Counted from the first letter of the stretch, positions 6,830-13,231 are shown. The stretch is 14,095 nucleotides of DNA from Bacteroidota bacterium (GCA_023406715.1 JAEXVC010000171.1:1-14095); one strand, 5' to 3'. The notes: generated by a model not told the origin, from the letters alone. Numbers and translations are program-made.

Positions 6830-7150
6830 CTATAAGAAACCTAACTCCAACATGGCCTCATCGCTCATTCTACTTTTATCCCAGGGTGGGTCAAATGTTA
6901 GTTTGATGATGGCTCCTGTTACTCCTTCAATTTTTGAGACTTTTTCTTCTACCTCTTCAATCAGTTGGTCGGCCATTGGGCAGTTGGGCGCAGTTAGCGT
7001 TAGGGTGATTGTTACTTTGCGGTTTTCATCAACGTCGGTGTCGTAAATTAACCCCAAATCGTATATGTTAACGGGAATTTCGGGGTCGTAAATATTTTTT
7101 AGTGTTTTAACAATATCGGTTTGTATTGCTAGTTCGTCGCGTAGTTCCAT
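6830..7150 (-). CDS. SUF-associated MIP18/DUF59 family protein (iron-sulfur maturation factor)
   Basis: A 106-residue cytoplasmic protein of the MIP18 (DUF59) family, which in bacteria assists iron-sulfur cluster assembly or transfer and is commonly encoded with SUF genes. The family marks are clear: KNIYDPEIPVNIYDLGLIYDT (about residues 18-38), the conserved Cys57 in LTAPNCPMAD, and the C-terminal DPPWDKSRMSDEAMLELGFL (about 87-106). The length matches the single-domain SUF-associated form rather than the longer SufT proteins. The Cys is the presumed site of cluster or thiol chemistry. It lies 42 bp downstream of sufE and 9 bp upstream of the small membrane protein gene, in the order found in many Bacteroidetes. 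The molecular role is known only in outline for the family. Confidence 0.92.
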   Translation of the reverse strand: MELRDELAIQTDIVKTLKNIYDPEIPVNIYDLGLIYDTDVDENRKVTITLTLTAPNCPMADQLIEEVEEKVSKIEGVTGAIIKLTFDPPWDKSRMSDEAMLELGFL

Positions 7151-7192
7151 ATTGATGTGTTTTTCAGAAAAACAATCGAATTTAATTTAAGT

Positions 7193-7621
7193 TTAGGCAT
7201 TGTTGCCTTTGGCTTGATAAGCCAATGCATACATCCTCATTTGTTTAACCATTGCCACTAATCCGTTACTGCGGGTAGGAGATAGGTTTTCCTTCAACCC
7301 AATTTTATCGATAAAGTACAGGTCGGCATCGAGTATTTCCTGTGGAGTTCTATTTGTGAGAACCTTGATGAGCAGCGAAACTATACCCTTAGTGATTATG
7401 GCATCACTATCGGCCGAAAATTGAACTTTGCCCTCAACCAAATCCGCATCGAGCCATACTTTGCTCTGGCAGCCTTTTATCAGGTATTGGTCGGTACGTT
7501 TCCTTTCGTCAATTGGTGGTAAATCCTTTCCCAACTCAATTAACTGCTGGTAGCGGTCCATCCAATCGTCGAATAAACTAAAATCATCTACAATGCTATC
7601 CTGAACTTCGTTAAGTGTCAT
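7193..7621 (-). CDS. sufE: SufE, sulfur acceptor protein for cysteine desulfurase SufS
   Basis: SufE accepts the persulfide sulfur made by SufS on its own cysteine and carries it to SufB. The 142-residue length and the residues fit the family: the acceptor Cys51 lies in YLIKGCQSKVWL, at the same position number as in E. coli SufE. Other family blocks are LFDDWMDRYQQLIELGK (about 16-32), ITKGIVSLLIKVLTNRTPQEIL (about 76-97) and the closing SPTRSNGLVAMVKQMRMYA. No membrane or signal sequence is present. It follows sufS after a repeat-filled 97-bp spacer, and a TATCTTTG box in that spacer could give it some independent transcription. It precedes the MIP18-family gene by 42 bp. Confidence 0.96.
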   Translation of the reverse strand: MTLNEVQDSIVDDFSLFDDWMDRYQQLIELGKDLPPIDERKRTDQYLIKGCQSKVWLDADLVEGKVQFSADSDAIITKGIVSLLIKVLTNRTPQEILDADLYFIDKIGLKENLSPTRSNGLVAMVKQMRMYALAYQAKGNNA

Positions 7622-7635
7622 ACTCTTTTTTTCTA

Positions 7636-7643
7636 CAAAGATA
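7636..7643 (-). promoter_or_regulatory. Possible internal -7 promoter box before sufE
   Basis: The minus strand reads TATCTTTG, an exact TAnnTTTG match and the same octamer as the box upstream of sufB. It lies 14 bp before the sufE ATG. No clear -33 element is seen, as the region upstream is the tandem repeat at 7651-7680. Confidence 0.3.
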
Positions 7644-7650
7644 GTTAATT

Positions 7651-7680
7651 GGCTATTAGACTGTAGGCTATTAGACTGTA
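7651..7680. repeat. Two tandem copies of a 15-bp repeat in the sufS-sufE spacer
   Basis: GGCTATTAGACTGTA occurs twice head to tail with no mismatch (7651-7665 and 7666-7680). Similar ATTAGAC-type words occur in the sufB leader. Confidence 0.9.
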
Positions 7681-7689
7681 GTTTTAATC

Positions 7690-7717
7690 AACTATCAACC
7701 AACAACTATCAACCAAG
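7690..7717. repeat. Two tandem copies of a 14-bp repeat next to the sufS stop codon
   Basis: AACTATCAACCAAC (7690-7703) is followed by AACTATCAACCAAG (7704-7717), 13 of 14 bases identical. The unit is twice seven bases and resembles the CAACGAACAAC words in the other SUF spacers. It ends just beyond the sufS stop codon. Confidence 0.85.
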
Positions 7718-7718
7718 T

Positions 7719-8969
7719 TTACCCAAACATCTCCTTTACTTTAATAACTCCCGCTACAAGTCTATCAACCTCCTCAAATGTGTTGTAGAATGCCAGCGAT
7801 GCACGCACTGTTCCATCAATCCCAAAATGGTCAATAACTGGTTGGGTACAATGGTTGCCTGTGCGAACGGCTATTCCCATTTTATCCAATATCATACCTG
7901 TATCGTAGGGGTGAATATCCTTTAAAACAAATGAGATTATTGATGCTTTATCCTTAGCTGTTCCAATAATTCTGAGTCCGTCAATTTCAAGTAGTTTTTT
8001 TGTAGCGTACTCCAATAGTTCTGTTTCGTAAGAAGTTGCTTGCTCAATCCCAACTGATTTGTAGTAGTTGATTGCGGTTGCAAGTCCAGCTGCACCAATG
8101 TAGTTTGCAGTTCCAGCCTCAAACTTGAATGGCAACTCGTTGAATGTGGTTTTGGCAAACGATACAGTTGCAATCATATCGCCACCACCTTGCCACGGAA
8201 CCATTTGGTTTAGCCATTTCTCCTTACCGTAAAGCACCCCAATACCTGTTGGCCCATAGATTTTGTGCCCAGAGAATGCGTAGAAATCGGCATCGAGGTC
8301 TTGTACATCAATAATTCCATGTTTTACGCCCTGTGCTCCATCAATTAGTACAGGAACATTATGCCTGTGGGCAATTTCAATTATCTGCTTTATTGGGTTT
8401 ACAGTGCCAAGCGTGTTCGAAACTTGTGTTACTGAAAGCATTCTAGTTTTTGGCGTGATAAGCGATTCAAGCATATCAACTTTAAGTTCACCATTCTCAT
8501 CGAAAGGAAGAACTTTGAGGTTTGCACCTTTACGTTCGCAGAGCAGTTGCCAAGGAACAATATTTGAGTGGTGCTCCATCTCGGTAACAATCACTTCATC
8601 GCCTGATTTTACAAATACTTCGCCAAAAGAGAAAGCCACCAAGTTAATGGATGCTGTTGTTCCCGATGTGAAAATAATCTCAGAAGTTTTTTCTGCGTTG
8701 AGAAATTCTCTAATTACCTCGCGAGCTTTTTCGTACTCCTCAGTGGATTCCGCACTTAGCTTATGAACTCCACGATGAATGTTTGCATTGATTGAGTTGT
8801 AGAATTTCTCAATGGTGTCGAGAACTGTCTTTGGTTTCTGGGTTGTTGCTCCATTATCGAAATACACTAGCGGTTTACCATATACTTCACGTTGTAGTAT
8901 AGGAAAATCCTTTCGAATTTCATTCAAGTTGTTCGTTGTTCGTTGTTCGTTGTTCGGGAATATGGGCAT
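7719..8969 (-). CDS. sufS: SufS, cysteine desulfurase (group II) with repeat-encoded N-terminus
   Basis: SufS is the PLP enzyme that takes sulfur from L-cysteine, leaving alanine, and passes it to SufE. The PLP lysine is K236 in AFSGHKIYGPTG; the catalytic Cys374 lies in AVRTGNHCTQP, the group II context. H134 in EMEHHSNIVPW stacks on the cofactor, and D210 and Q213 in LIDGAQG contact it. The conserved protein starts at about residue 15 (LNEIRKDFPILQREVYGKPLVYFDN). The first 14 residues (MPIFPNNEQRTTNN) are unlike the family and are the translation of four CGAACAA heptamers. The ATG at 8969 is the only ATG in frame before the conserved part; a TTG at 8925-8927 is the alternative start and would remove the repeat-encoded peptide. 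It begins 5 bp after the stop of the four-helix-bundle gene. Confidence 0.96.
   Translation of the reverse strand: MPIFPNNEQRTTNNLNEIRKDFPILQREVYGKPLVYFDNGATTQKPKTVLDTIEKFYNSINANIHRGVHKLSAESTEEYEKAREVIREFLNAEKTSEIIFTSGTTASINLVAFSFGEVFVKSGDEVIVTEMEHHSNIVPWQLLCERKGANLKVLPFDENGELKVDMLESLITPKTRMLSVTQVSNTLGTVNPIKQIIEIAHRHNVPVLIDGAQGVKHGIIDVQDLDADFYAFSGHKIYGPTGIGVLYGKEKWLNQMVPWQGGGDMIATVSFAKTTFNELPFKFEAGTANYIGAAGLATAINYYKSVGIEQATSYETELLEYATKKLLEIDGLRIIGTAKDKASIISFVLKDIHPYDTGMILDKMGIAVRTGNHCTQPVIDHFGIDGTVRASLAFYNTFEEVDRLVAGVIKVKEMFG
8927..8956 (+). repeat. Left inverted repeat, four perfect TTGTTCG heptamers
   Basis: TTGTTCG is repeated four times without error at 8929-8956; the 30-bp inverted repeat starts two bases earlier. 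The whole repeat lies within the sufS reading frame as annotated, on the complementary strand. Confidence 0.92.
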
Positions 8970-8974
8970 CTTGG

Positions 8975-9337
8975 CTATTTTTTGTTTTGAAAGTAATTTA
9001 TAAAACCATTGATAAGCATCTTACAATTCTGAAGTTTTGTCCACAATTGCTCAAATTGAGAATTGTTTAAATTATAAATTTCCTTGCATAGGATTAGTTG
9101 AGTTTCTAACTCAAACATTGAGCCTCTTGCAATGAAAAGGAATTGAATGGTGTCTTTTGTGTGATTTCTTCCAATACCTTCAGCAATGTTTGATGGAATT
9201 GATACAGCAGCACGTCGAACTTGTAGCGTTAACCCGAATTGTTCGTTCGAAGGCATATCATTAGTAAACTCATAAACAAGTTTTACTAATTCCTTGGTTT
9301 CCTTCCAAACGTCTAATTCTTTGTAATCCATCATCAT
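8975..9337 (-). CDS. Four-helix-bundle protein (S23/IVP family) inserted between sufD and sufS
   Basis: A protein of about 120 residues of the family named after ORFs in intervening sequences of 23S rRNA genes and related to the Avd accessory proteins of diversity-generating retroelements. The marks are the opening MDYKELDVWKETKELVKLVYEF and the signature FGLTLQVRRAAVSIPSNIAEGIGRN (about residues 34-58), then LFIARGSMFELETQLILCKEIYNL. Four amphipathic helices are expected, forming a pentamer in known structures. Function is unknown; nucleic-acid binding is suggested by the basic surface of relatives. The start is one of three consecutive ATGs (9337, 9334, 9331), with AAAGAG just upstream; the family usually begins at the last. 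A longer frame from a TTG at 9373 would translate the flanking repeat and is unlikely. It is not a usual SUF gene, and inverted repeats flank it, so it is probably a newcomer. Confidence 0.9.
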   Translation of the reverse strand: MMMDYKELDVWKETKELVKLVYEFTNDMPSNEQFGLTLQVRRAAVSIPSNIAEGIGRNHTKDTIQFLFIARGSMFELETQLILCKEIYNLNNSQFEQLWTKLQNCKMLINGFINYFQNKK

Positions 9338-9345
9338 TCTCTTTA

Positions 9346-9375
9346 CGAACAACAAACAACCATCAACGAACAACT
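9346..9375 (-). repeat. Right inverted repeat, upstream of the four-helix-bundle gene
   Basis: Degenerate GTTGTTC-type repeat, inverted relative to 8927-8956 with 27 of 30 matches. Its part at 9354-9376 also matches 10801-10823 in the sufC-sufD spacer at 22 of 23 positions, in direct orientation. Confidence 0.85.
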
Positions 9376-9379
9376 ACAC

Positions 9380-10744
9380 TTAGCAGCAATGCATTGGACA
9401 GTTATGGCAGCGCGATAGTTCGCCACGTAGGCGCTTGTTCACCAAGTCGTCAACGCGTTCACGTAACGATTCTATTGAAACACGCTTAACAACCTCGTGA
9501 GCAAAGCCAAACATCAACAGTAATTTTGCCTCACGCTCTCCAATACCGCGAGCACGCATGTAGAACAATGCTTCGTAATCGATTTGACCAATTGTGGCAC
9601 CGTGCGAACATTTTACATCATCGGCATAAATCTCAAGCTGTGGTTTGGTGTTCATTTTGGCATCGGCAGTGAGCAAAAGGTTGTTGTTCGACTGGTATGC
9701 CTGAGTTTTCTGTGCATCTCGGCGAACAAGTATTCTGCCATTGAATGCTCCAGTGGCTTGGTCGTCGAGGATGCCTTTGTATAGTTCGTTGCTGGTGCAG
9801 TTTGGTACTGCGTGGTCAATAAACGTGTAGTTATCGGTATGCTGTGTACGGTCGGTTAGATATAATCCGTATGCGTGAGCATCGGCGCCCTCGCCTGCAA
9901 GCTGCATATTCAGGTTGTTTCGGATAAATCCACCGTGCAACGATAGCACGTTTGAAATCATCTTTGAGTCGCGTTCCTGCTTAACGTATGTGTGTGTAAG
10001 TTGATTAGATTCGTTATGCTCATTCTGCATTTTTACGAACTCCAGCTGTGCGTTTGCTCCAACTGAAATCTCTGTAACAACATTAGAAATGAATCTTTTT
10101 GGCGATAGTGAGTGGTCGCAAACCAGCACATTTGCTTGGCTCGATTCCTCCAGAATGATTAAGTTGCGGTACTGAACCAACAAATTCTCATCTGACATCA
10201 AAAGGTTGATGATTTGGATTGGTTTTGTGCAAACAACACTCTTGGGAACATAGATAAATACTCCATCTTGCGCAAATGCAGTGTTTAAAGCAACTAATCC
10301 ATCCGCATTATTCTCGGCCTGAGTATTGTAATGCTTTTCGAATAGGTGTGGGTATTTTGCAGCCGCATCAATAATACTTCCAATTACAATTCCATTGTCA
10401 AGGACTTGAAGTCTGTTGGGATTTGGCAGGTAAAAACCATTTAATACCAATGCAAGATGAGTATCAAGTTCTGGAATATCGCAACGGAAAATATCTTCAA
10501 CTTTAAAGGTGATATTCTTAGGAGCGAAGTATTTCTCGTACTCGTAACTGAATATCGATTCAATTTTGGAGTACTTATACTTCTCGTTTTTTTGATTTGG
10601 CAAGCCAAGTATTCTGAAATTCTGAATTGCCTCCTCGCGGTGATGATTCATTAATGCTGAACTTCCCTCCGAAATCAAATCCAGATTGTCGAGGTAAAGG
10701 TTCACCATTTCATCCTTTATATTTTGTGTGGCAGTTTTGCTCAT
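9380..10744 (-). CDS. sufD: SufD, iron-sulfur cluster scaffold subunit
   Basis: SufD pairs with SufB and two SufC in the SufBC2D scaffold, where it is needed for iron acquisition and shapes the cluster assembly site. This 454-residue protein has the variable helical N-terminus (about 1-130), then the beta-helix core with SSQANVLVCDHSLSP, GAHAYGLYLTD-like turns at about 285-298 and the conserved block DDVKCSHGATIGQID, with Cys379 and His381 equivalent to E. coli C358 and H360. The C-terminal helices (YMRARGIGEREAKLLLMFGFAHEVV) bind SufC. It ends in an unusual Cys-rich tail, SRCHNCPMHCC, with four cysteines in the last nine residues. It follows sufC after a 76-bp spacer with short repeats and is followed at once by the right inverted repeat of the four-helix-bundle cassette, which starts 5 bp beyond its stop codon. 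Confidence 0.96.
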   Translation of the reverse strand: MSKTATQNIKDEMVNLYLDNLDLISEGSSALMNHHREEAIQNFRILGLPNQKNEKYKYSKIESIFSYEYEKYFAPKNITFKVEDIFRCDIPELDTHLALVLNGFYLPNPNRLQVLDNGIVIGSIIDAAAKYPHLFEKHYNTQAENNADGLVALNTAFAQDGVFIYVPKSVVCTKPIQIINLLMSDENLLVQYRNLIILEESSQANVLVCDHSLSPKRFISNVVTEISVGANAQLEFVKMQNEHNESNQLTHTYVKQERDSKMISNVLSLHGGFIRNNLNMQLAGEGADAHAYGLYLTDRTQHTDNYTFIDHAVPNCTSNELYKGILDDQATGAFNGRILVRRDAQKTQAYQSNNNLLLTADAKMNTKPQLEIYADDVKCSHGATIGQIDYEALFYMRARGIGEREAKLLLMFGFAHEVVKRVSIESLRERVDDLVNKRLRGELSRCHNCPMHCC

Positions 10745-10750
10745 CTTTTT

Positions 10751-10774
10751 TGACTATTTGACTGATTGACTATT
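10751..10774. repeat. Three tandem octamers upstream of sufD
   Basis: TGACTATT, TGACTGAT and TGACTATT lie head to tail at 10751-10774, 7 bp before the sufD ATG. They may be part of the same family of short spacer repeats. Confidence 0.7.
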
Positions 10775-10800
10775 AGGTTTTAGTGGCTGTTTTAATTTAC

Positions 10801-10823
10801 AAACAACCATCAACGGACAACTA
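10801..10823. repeat. Copy of the cassette-end repeat in the sufC-sufD spacer
   Basis: This 23-bp stretch differs at one base from 9354-9376 at the right end of the four-helix-bundle cassette. It runs into the sufC stop codon at 10821-10823. Confidence 0.85.
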
Positions 10824-11567
10824 ATTCCCATTTTTAATCCAATCGTATCCTTTTTCCTCAAGTTCAAGTGCTAGTTCTTTGCCAGAACTCTTAACAATAC
10901 GTCCGTTGTAAAGGATGTGAACAAAATCAGGAACAATGTAGTCCAAAAGCCTTTGGTAGTGAGTGATAACGATTGTGGCATTCTCGGCATTTTTTAATTT
11001 ATTAACACCGTTTGCCACAACACGTAGAGCATCAATATCCAAACCAGAGTCAGTCTCGTCGAGGATTGATAGCTTTGGCTCAAGCATCGCCATTTGAAAA
11101 ATCTCATTTTTCTTTTTCTCGCCACCAGAAAAACCCTCGTTTACAGAGCGGTTTGTAAGTGCAGAATCAATCTCCACCAACTCTTTACGCTCACGTAAAA
11201 GTTTTAGAAAATCCGAAGCAGAAAGTGGCTCTAGGTTACGATACTTACGATGCTCGTTTACCGCAGCCTTCATGAAATTAACCATACTAACGCCTGGAAT
11301 CTCTACAGGATACTGGAAACTTAAGAAAATACCTTCGCGAGAACGAACCTCTGCAGGCATTTCCAGTACATCTTTTCCGTTGAATGTTACAGAACCGTGC
11401 GTAACTTCAACAATCTCCCTGCCGGTTAACACCGATGCAAGAGTGCTTTTGCCTGAGCCGTTAGGTCCCATAATGGCGTGAACCTCACCTGGTTTTACTT
11501 CTAGGTTGATACCTTTTAGTATCTCTTTATCGTTTATTTTTGCGTGTAAATCCTTAATTACTAGCAT
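10821..11567 (-). CDS. sufC: SufC, ABC-type ATPase of the SUF scaffold
   Basis: SufC is the ATPase that drives conformational change in SufBC2D during cluster assembly; it is soluble and not a transporter. All ATPase motifs are present in the 248 residues: Walker A GPNGSGKS at 34-41, Q-loop Gln85 in FLSFQYPVEIPG, ABC signature FSGGEKKKNEI at 146-156, Walker B ending LSILDETDSGLD with Asp170 and Glu171, and switch His203 in VITHYQRLL. The FQYP and SGGEKKR/K-type sequences separate SufC from ordinary ABC transporters. It starts at an ATG 62 bp after sufB, and the last codons overlap a copy of the spacer repeat. The length is standard. Confidence 0.97.
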   Translation of the reverse strand: MLVIKDLHAKINDKEILKGINLEVKPGEVHAIMGPNGSGKSTLASVLTGREIVEVTHGSVTFNGKDVLEMPAEVRSREGIFLSFQYPVEIPGVSMVNFMKAAVNEHRKYRNLEPLSASDFLKLLRERKELVEIDSALTNRSVNEGFSGGEKKKNEIFQMAMLEPKLSILDETDSGLDIDALRVVANGVNKLKNAENATIVITHYQRLLDYIVPDFVHILYNGRIVKSSGKELALELEEKGYDWIKNGN

Positions 11568-11595
11568 AATATTTTCTTTATTTTATTTTCAAAAT

Positions 11596-11626
11596 CAATC
11601 AACGAACAACAATCAACAAACAACGA
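11596..11626. repeat. Degenerate CAACGAACAAC-type repeat in the sufB-sufC spacer
   Basis: CAATCAACGAACAAC is followed by CAATCAACAAACAAC-type sequence directly after the sufB stop codon, two near-copies 15 bases long. It belongs to the same family as the repeats at 9346-9375 and 10801-10823. Confidence 0.75.
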
Positions 11627-11629
11627 AAT

Positions 11630-13078
11630 TTACCCAACACTGCCTTCAAGGCTAATCTGTAGTAGTTTCTGTGCTTCAACGGCAAATTCCATTGGCAGTT
11701 TATTCAATACCTCCTTGGCGTAGCCATTAATAATTAATCCTACAGCGTCCTCAGTAGATAAACCACGCTGGTTGCAGTAAAAGATTTGATCCTCACCAAT
11801 TTTAGAAGTTGTAGCCTCGTGCTCAACAATTGCTGTTGGGTTATCGACTTCTAGGTATGGAAATGTGTGCGCTCCGCACTTATCACCTAAAAGCAGTGAG
11901 TCGCACTGCGAGAAGTTTCGGGCATTATCGGCTCCTTTAAGAACTTTAACCAAACCACGGTAACTGTTATTGCTAACCCCAGCCGATATCCCTTTTGATA
12001 CAATTCTACTACGAGTGTTTTTGCCAATATGAATCATTTTGGTACCAGTATCGGCTTGTTGGTGGTTGTTTGTAACTGCCACTGAGTAAAATTCACCGTA
12101 AGAGTTATCGCCTAACAATATGCAACTTGGATATTTCCAAGTAACTGCCGAACCAGTTTCTACCTGAGTCCAAGAAATTTTACTATTCTTTCCTTTACAA
12201 ATTCCTCGTTTAGTAACAAAGTTATAGATACCGCCCTTGCCATTTTTATCGCCAGGATACCAATTCTGAACAGTTGAGTACTTCACCTCGGCGTTTTCGT
12301 GTGCAATAATTTCCACCACAGCAGCGTGAAGCTGATTCTCGTCGCGCATTGGAGCAGTACAACCCTCGAGGTACGAAACGTAACTCTCATCATCAGCAAC
12401 AATCAGTGTGCGTTCAAACTGCCCTGTGTTCGATGCATTTATGCGGAAGTATGTACTCAATTCCATAGGACAACGAACGCCCTTTGGAATATAGCAGAAA
12501 GAACCATCGCTGAAAACTGCGGAGTTAAGTGCTGCAAAGTAATTGTCGGTTACGGGAACAACCGATGCTAGGTATTTCTTTACCAAATCGGGATGCTCCT
12601 TTATAGCCTCGCTCATTGAGCAGAAAATAATACCCTGTTCAGCCAATGTTTCGCGGAAAGTAGTTTTAACCGATGTGCTATCCATAACTGCATCAACTGC
12701 AACTCCAGAAAGCATTTTTTGCTCCTCCAGCGGAATCCCAAGTTTATCGAAGGTTTCCTTAAGAATTGGGTCAACTTCGTCCATACTATTCAGCGTAGCT
12801 TTTTGCTTTGGAGCAGCATAGTAAATTATATCCTGATAATCGATAGTTGGTATTTGCAGATGCGCCCACTCGGGCATCTCCATGTTTAGCCAATGACGGA
12901 ATGCCTTAAGCCTGAACTCAAGCATCCACTCGGGTTCTCCTTTTTTCTCGGAGATTATACGTACAATATCCTCGTTAAGTCCCTTGGGTATTGTTTCGGT
13001 TTCGATTTCGGTAACAAAGCCGTACTTGTACTCCGACCCCGTTACTTCATCAAGTATTTTATCCTGTTCGTTTGCCAT
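11630..13078 (-). CDS. sufB: SufB, iron-sulfur cluster scaffold protein
   Basis: SufB is the main scaffold on which the nascent cluster is built, using sulfur delivered by SufE and ATP hydrolysis by SufC. The 482-residue protein is full length and strongly conserved. Key residues are Cys392 in NFSQCDSLLLGDKCGAHTFPY and His420/Glu421 in VEHEATTSKIGEDQ, equivalent to E. coli C405, H433 and E434; Cys240 in SYLEGCTAPMRDENQLHA corresponds to the sulfur-entry cysteine near E. coli C254. The N-terminal region PEWMLEFRLKAFRHW is also typical. It is the first gene of the operon, with a leader of roughly 140 bases and a candidate promoter and operator upstream. No second start is needed, as the ATG at 13078 gives the usual N-terminus. 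Confidence 0.98.
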   Translation of the reverse strand: MANEQDKILDEVTGSEYKYGFVTEIETETIPKGLNEDIVRIISEKKGEPEWMLEFRLKAFRHWLNMEMPEWAHLQIPTIDYQDIIYYAAPKQKATLNSMDEVDPILKETFDKLGIPLEEQKMLSGVAVDAVMDSTSVKTTFRETLAEQGIIFCSMSEAIKEHPDLVKKYLASVVPVTDNYFAALNSAVFSDGSFCYIPKGVRCPMELSTYFRINASNTGQFERTLIVADDESYVSYLEGCTAPMRDENQLHAAVVEIIAHENAEVKYSTVQNWYPGDKNGKGGIYNFVTKRGICKGKNSKISWTQVETGSAVTWKYPSCILLGDNSYGEFYSVAVTNNHQQADTGTKMIHIGKNTRSRIVSKGISAGVSNNSYRGLVKVLKGADNARNFSQCDSLLLGDKCGAHTFPYLEVDNPTAIVEHEATTSKIGEDQIFYCNQRGLSTEDAVGLIINGYAKEVLNKLPMEFAVEAQKLLQISLEGSVG

Positions 13079-13103
13079 TTTAAAAGACTCTAGATATTAG
13101 ATT

Positions 13104-13130
13104 CAAGACGTTAGACATAGTAAAGTCTTG
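13104..13130. repeat. Short inverted repeat in the sufB leader
   Basis: CAAGAC (13104-13109) and GTCTTG (13125-13130) could pair across a 15-base loop in the sufB 5' leader. With only six base pairs this is weak, and I recognise no riboswitch here. Confidence 0.3.
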
Positions 13131-13200
13131 ATTATTGTTAAAAATATTGATACAAAATAAACAAGCCAATCATGCTATTGTTTAAAAAATAACAATCAAA

Positions 13201-13215
13201 TTAGATTTAATCTAA
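13201..13215. promoter_or_regulatory. Candidate operator: 15-bp inverted repeat at the sufB promoter
   Basis: TTAGATT-T-AATCTAA is a perfect inverted repeat with 7-base arms and a single central base. On the minus strand it begins 8 bp after the candidate -7 box, so it would cover or just follow the transcription start, a place where a repressor would block the operon. SUF operons are commonly iron- or cluster-regulated, but the regulator cannot be named from this site. Confidence 0.5.
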
Positions 13216-13223
13216 ATTAATGG

Positions 13224-13231
13224 CAAAGATA
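13224..13231 (-). promoter_or_regulatory. Candidate -7 promoter box of the SUF operon
   Basis: The minus strand reads TATCTTTG, an exact match to the Bacteroidetes TAnnTTTG consensus, 145 bp before the sufB ATG. The -33 region upstream has only T-rich sequence (TTTTCTTTTC), not a clear TTTG. Confidence 0.45.

Larger units (their letters stand above)
8927..9375 (-). mobile_element. Putative repeat-bounded cassette carrying the four-helix-bundle gene inside the SUF operon
   Basis: A 449-bp unit bounded by 30-bp imperfect inverted repeats: the left end is 8927-8956, read as AGTTGTTCGTTG on the plus strand, and the right end is 9346-9375, read the same way on the minus strand. They agree at 27 of 30 positions by my alignment. 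The unit holds one gene and, at its left edge, the current sufS start codon. No transposase is inside, and I see no clear target-site duplication outside the ends, so mobilisation would have to be in trans or the structure is a by-product of repeat spread. Related words occur in other SUF spacers, which weakens but does not remove the case for a discrete element. Confidence 0.45.

Noticed and set aside
8404..8766. Plus-strand frame of 120 codons opposite sufS
   Set aside because: It is a shadow of the sufS codon pattern, with low-complexity Ser/Val-rich translation and no support as a gene.
9338..9373. Longer start (TTG at 9373) for the four-helix-bundle protein
   Set aside because: It would translate the flanking repeat as FVDGCLLFVKR, unlike the family, whose members begin close to the MDYKELDVW-type helix.
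8929..9375. CRISPR array or diversity-generating retroelement suggested by repeats and an Avd-like protein
   Set aside because: The repeats are 7-nt units with no spacers between them, and there is no reverse transcriptase, template/variable repeat pair or cas gene in the window.
13177..13195. ATTGTT...AACAAT inverted repeat in the sufB leader as a second operator
   Set aside because: The arms are six AT-rich bases around an A-run, easily formed by chance and not placed near a promoter box.
13201..13219. DtxR/IdeR box at the SUF promoter
   Set aside because: The known DtxR site is a 19-bp palindrome with longer arms; this one has 15 bp and shares only the TTAG and CTAA ends, so I kept it as an unnamed operator.
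13079..13230. Riboswitch or structured RNA in the sufB leader
   Set aside because: Only a 6-bp stem and scattered AT-rich repeats are visible; nothing matches a riboswitch core that I know.
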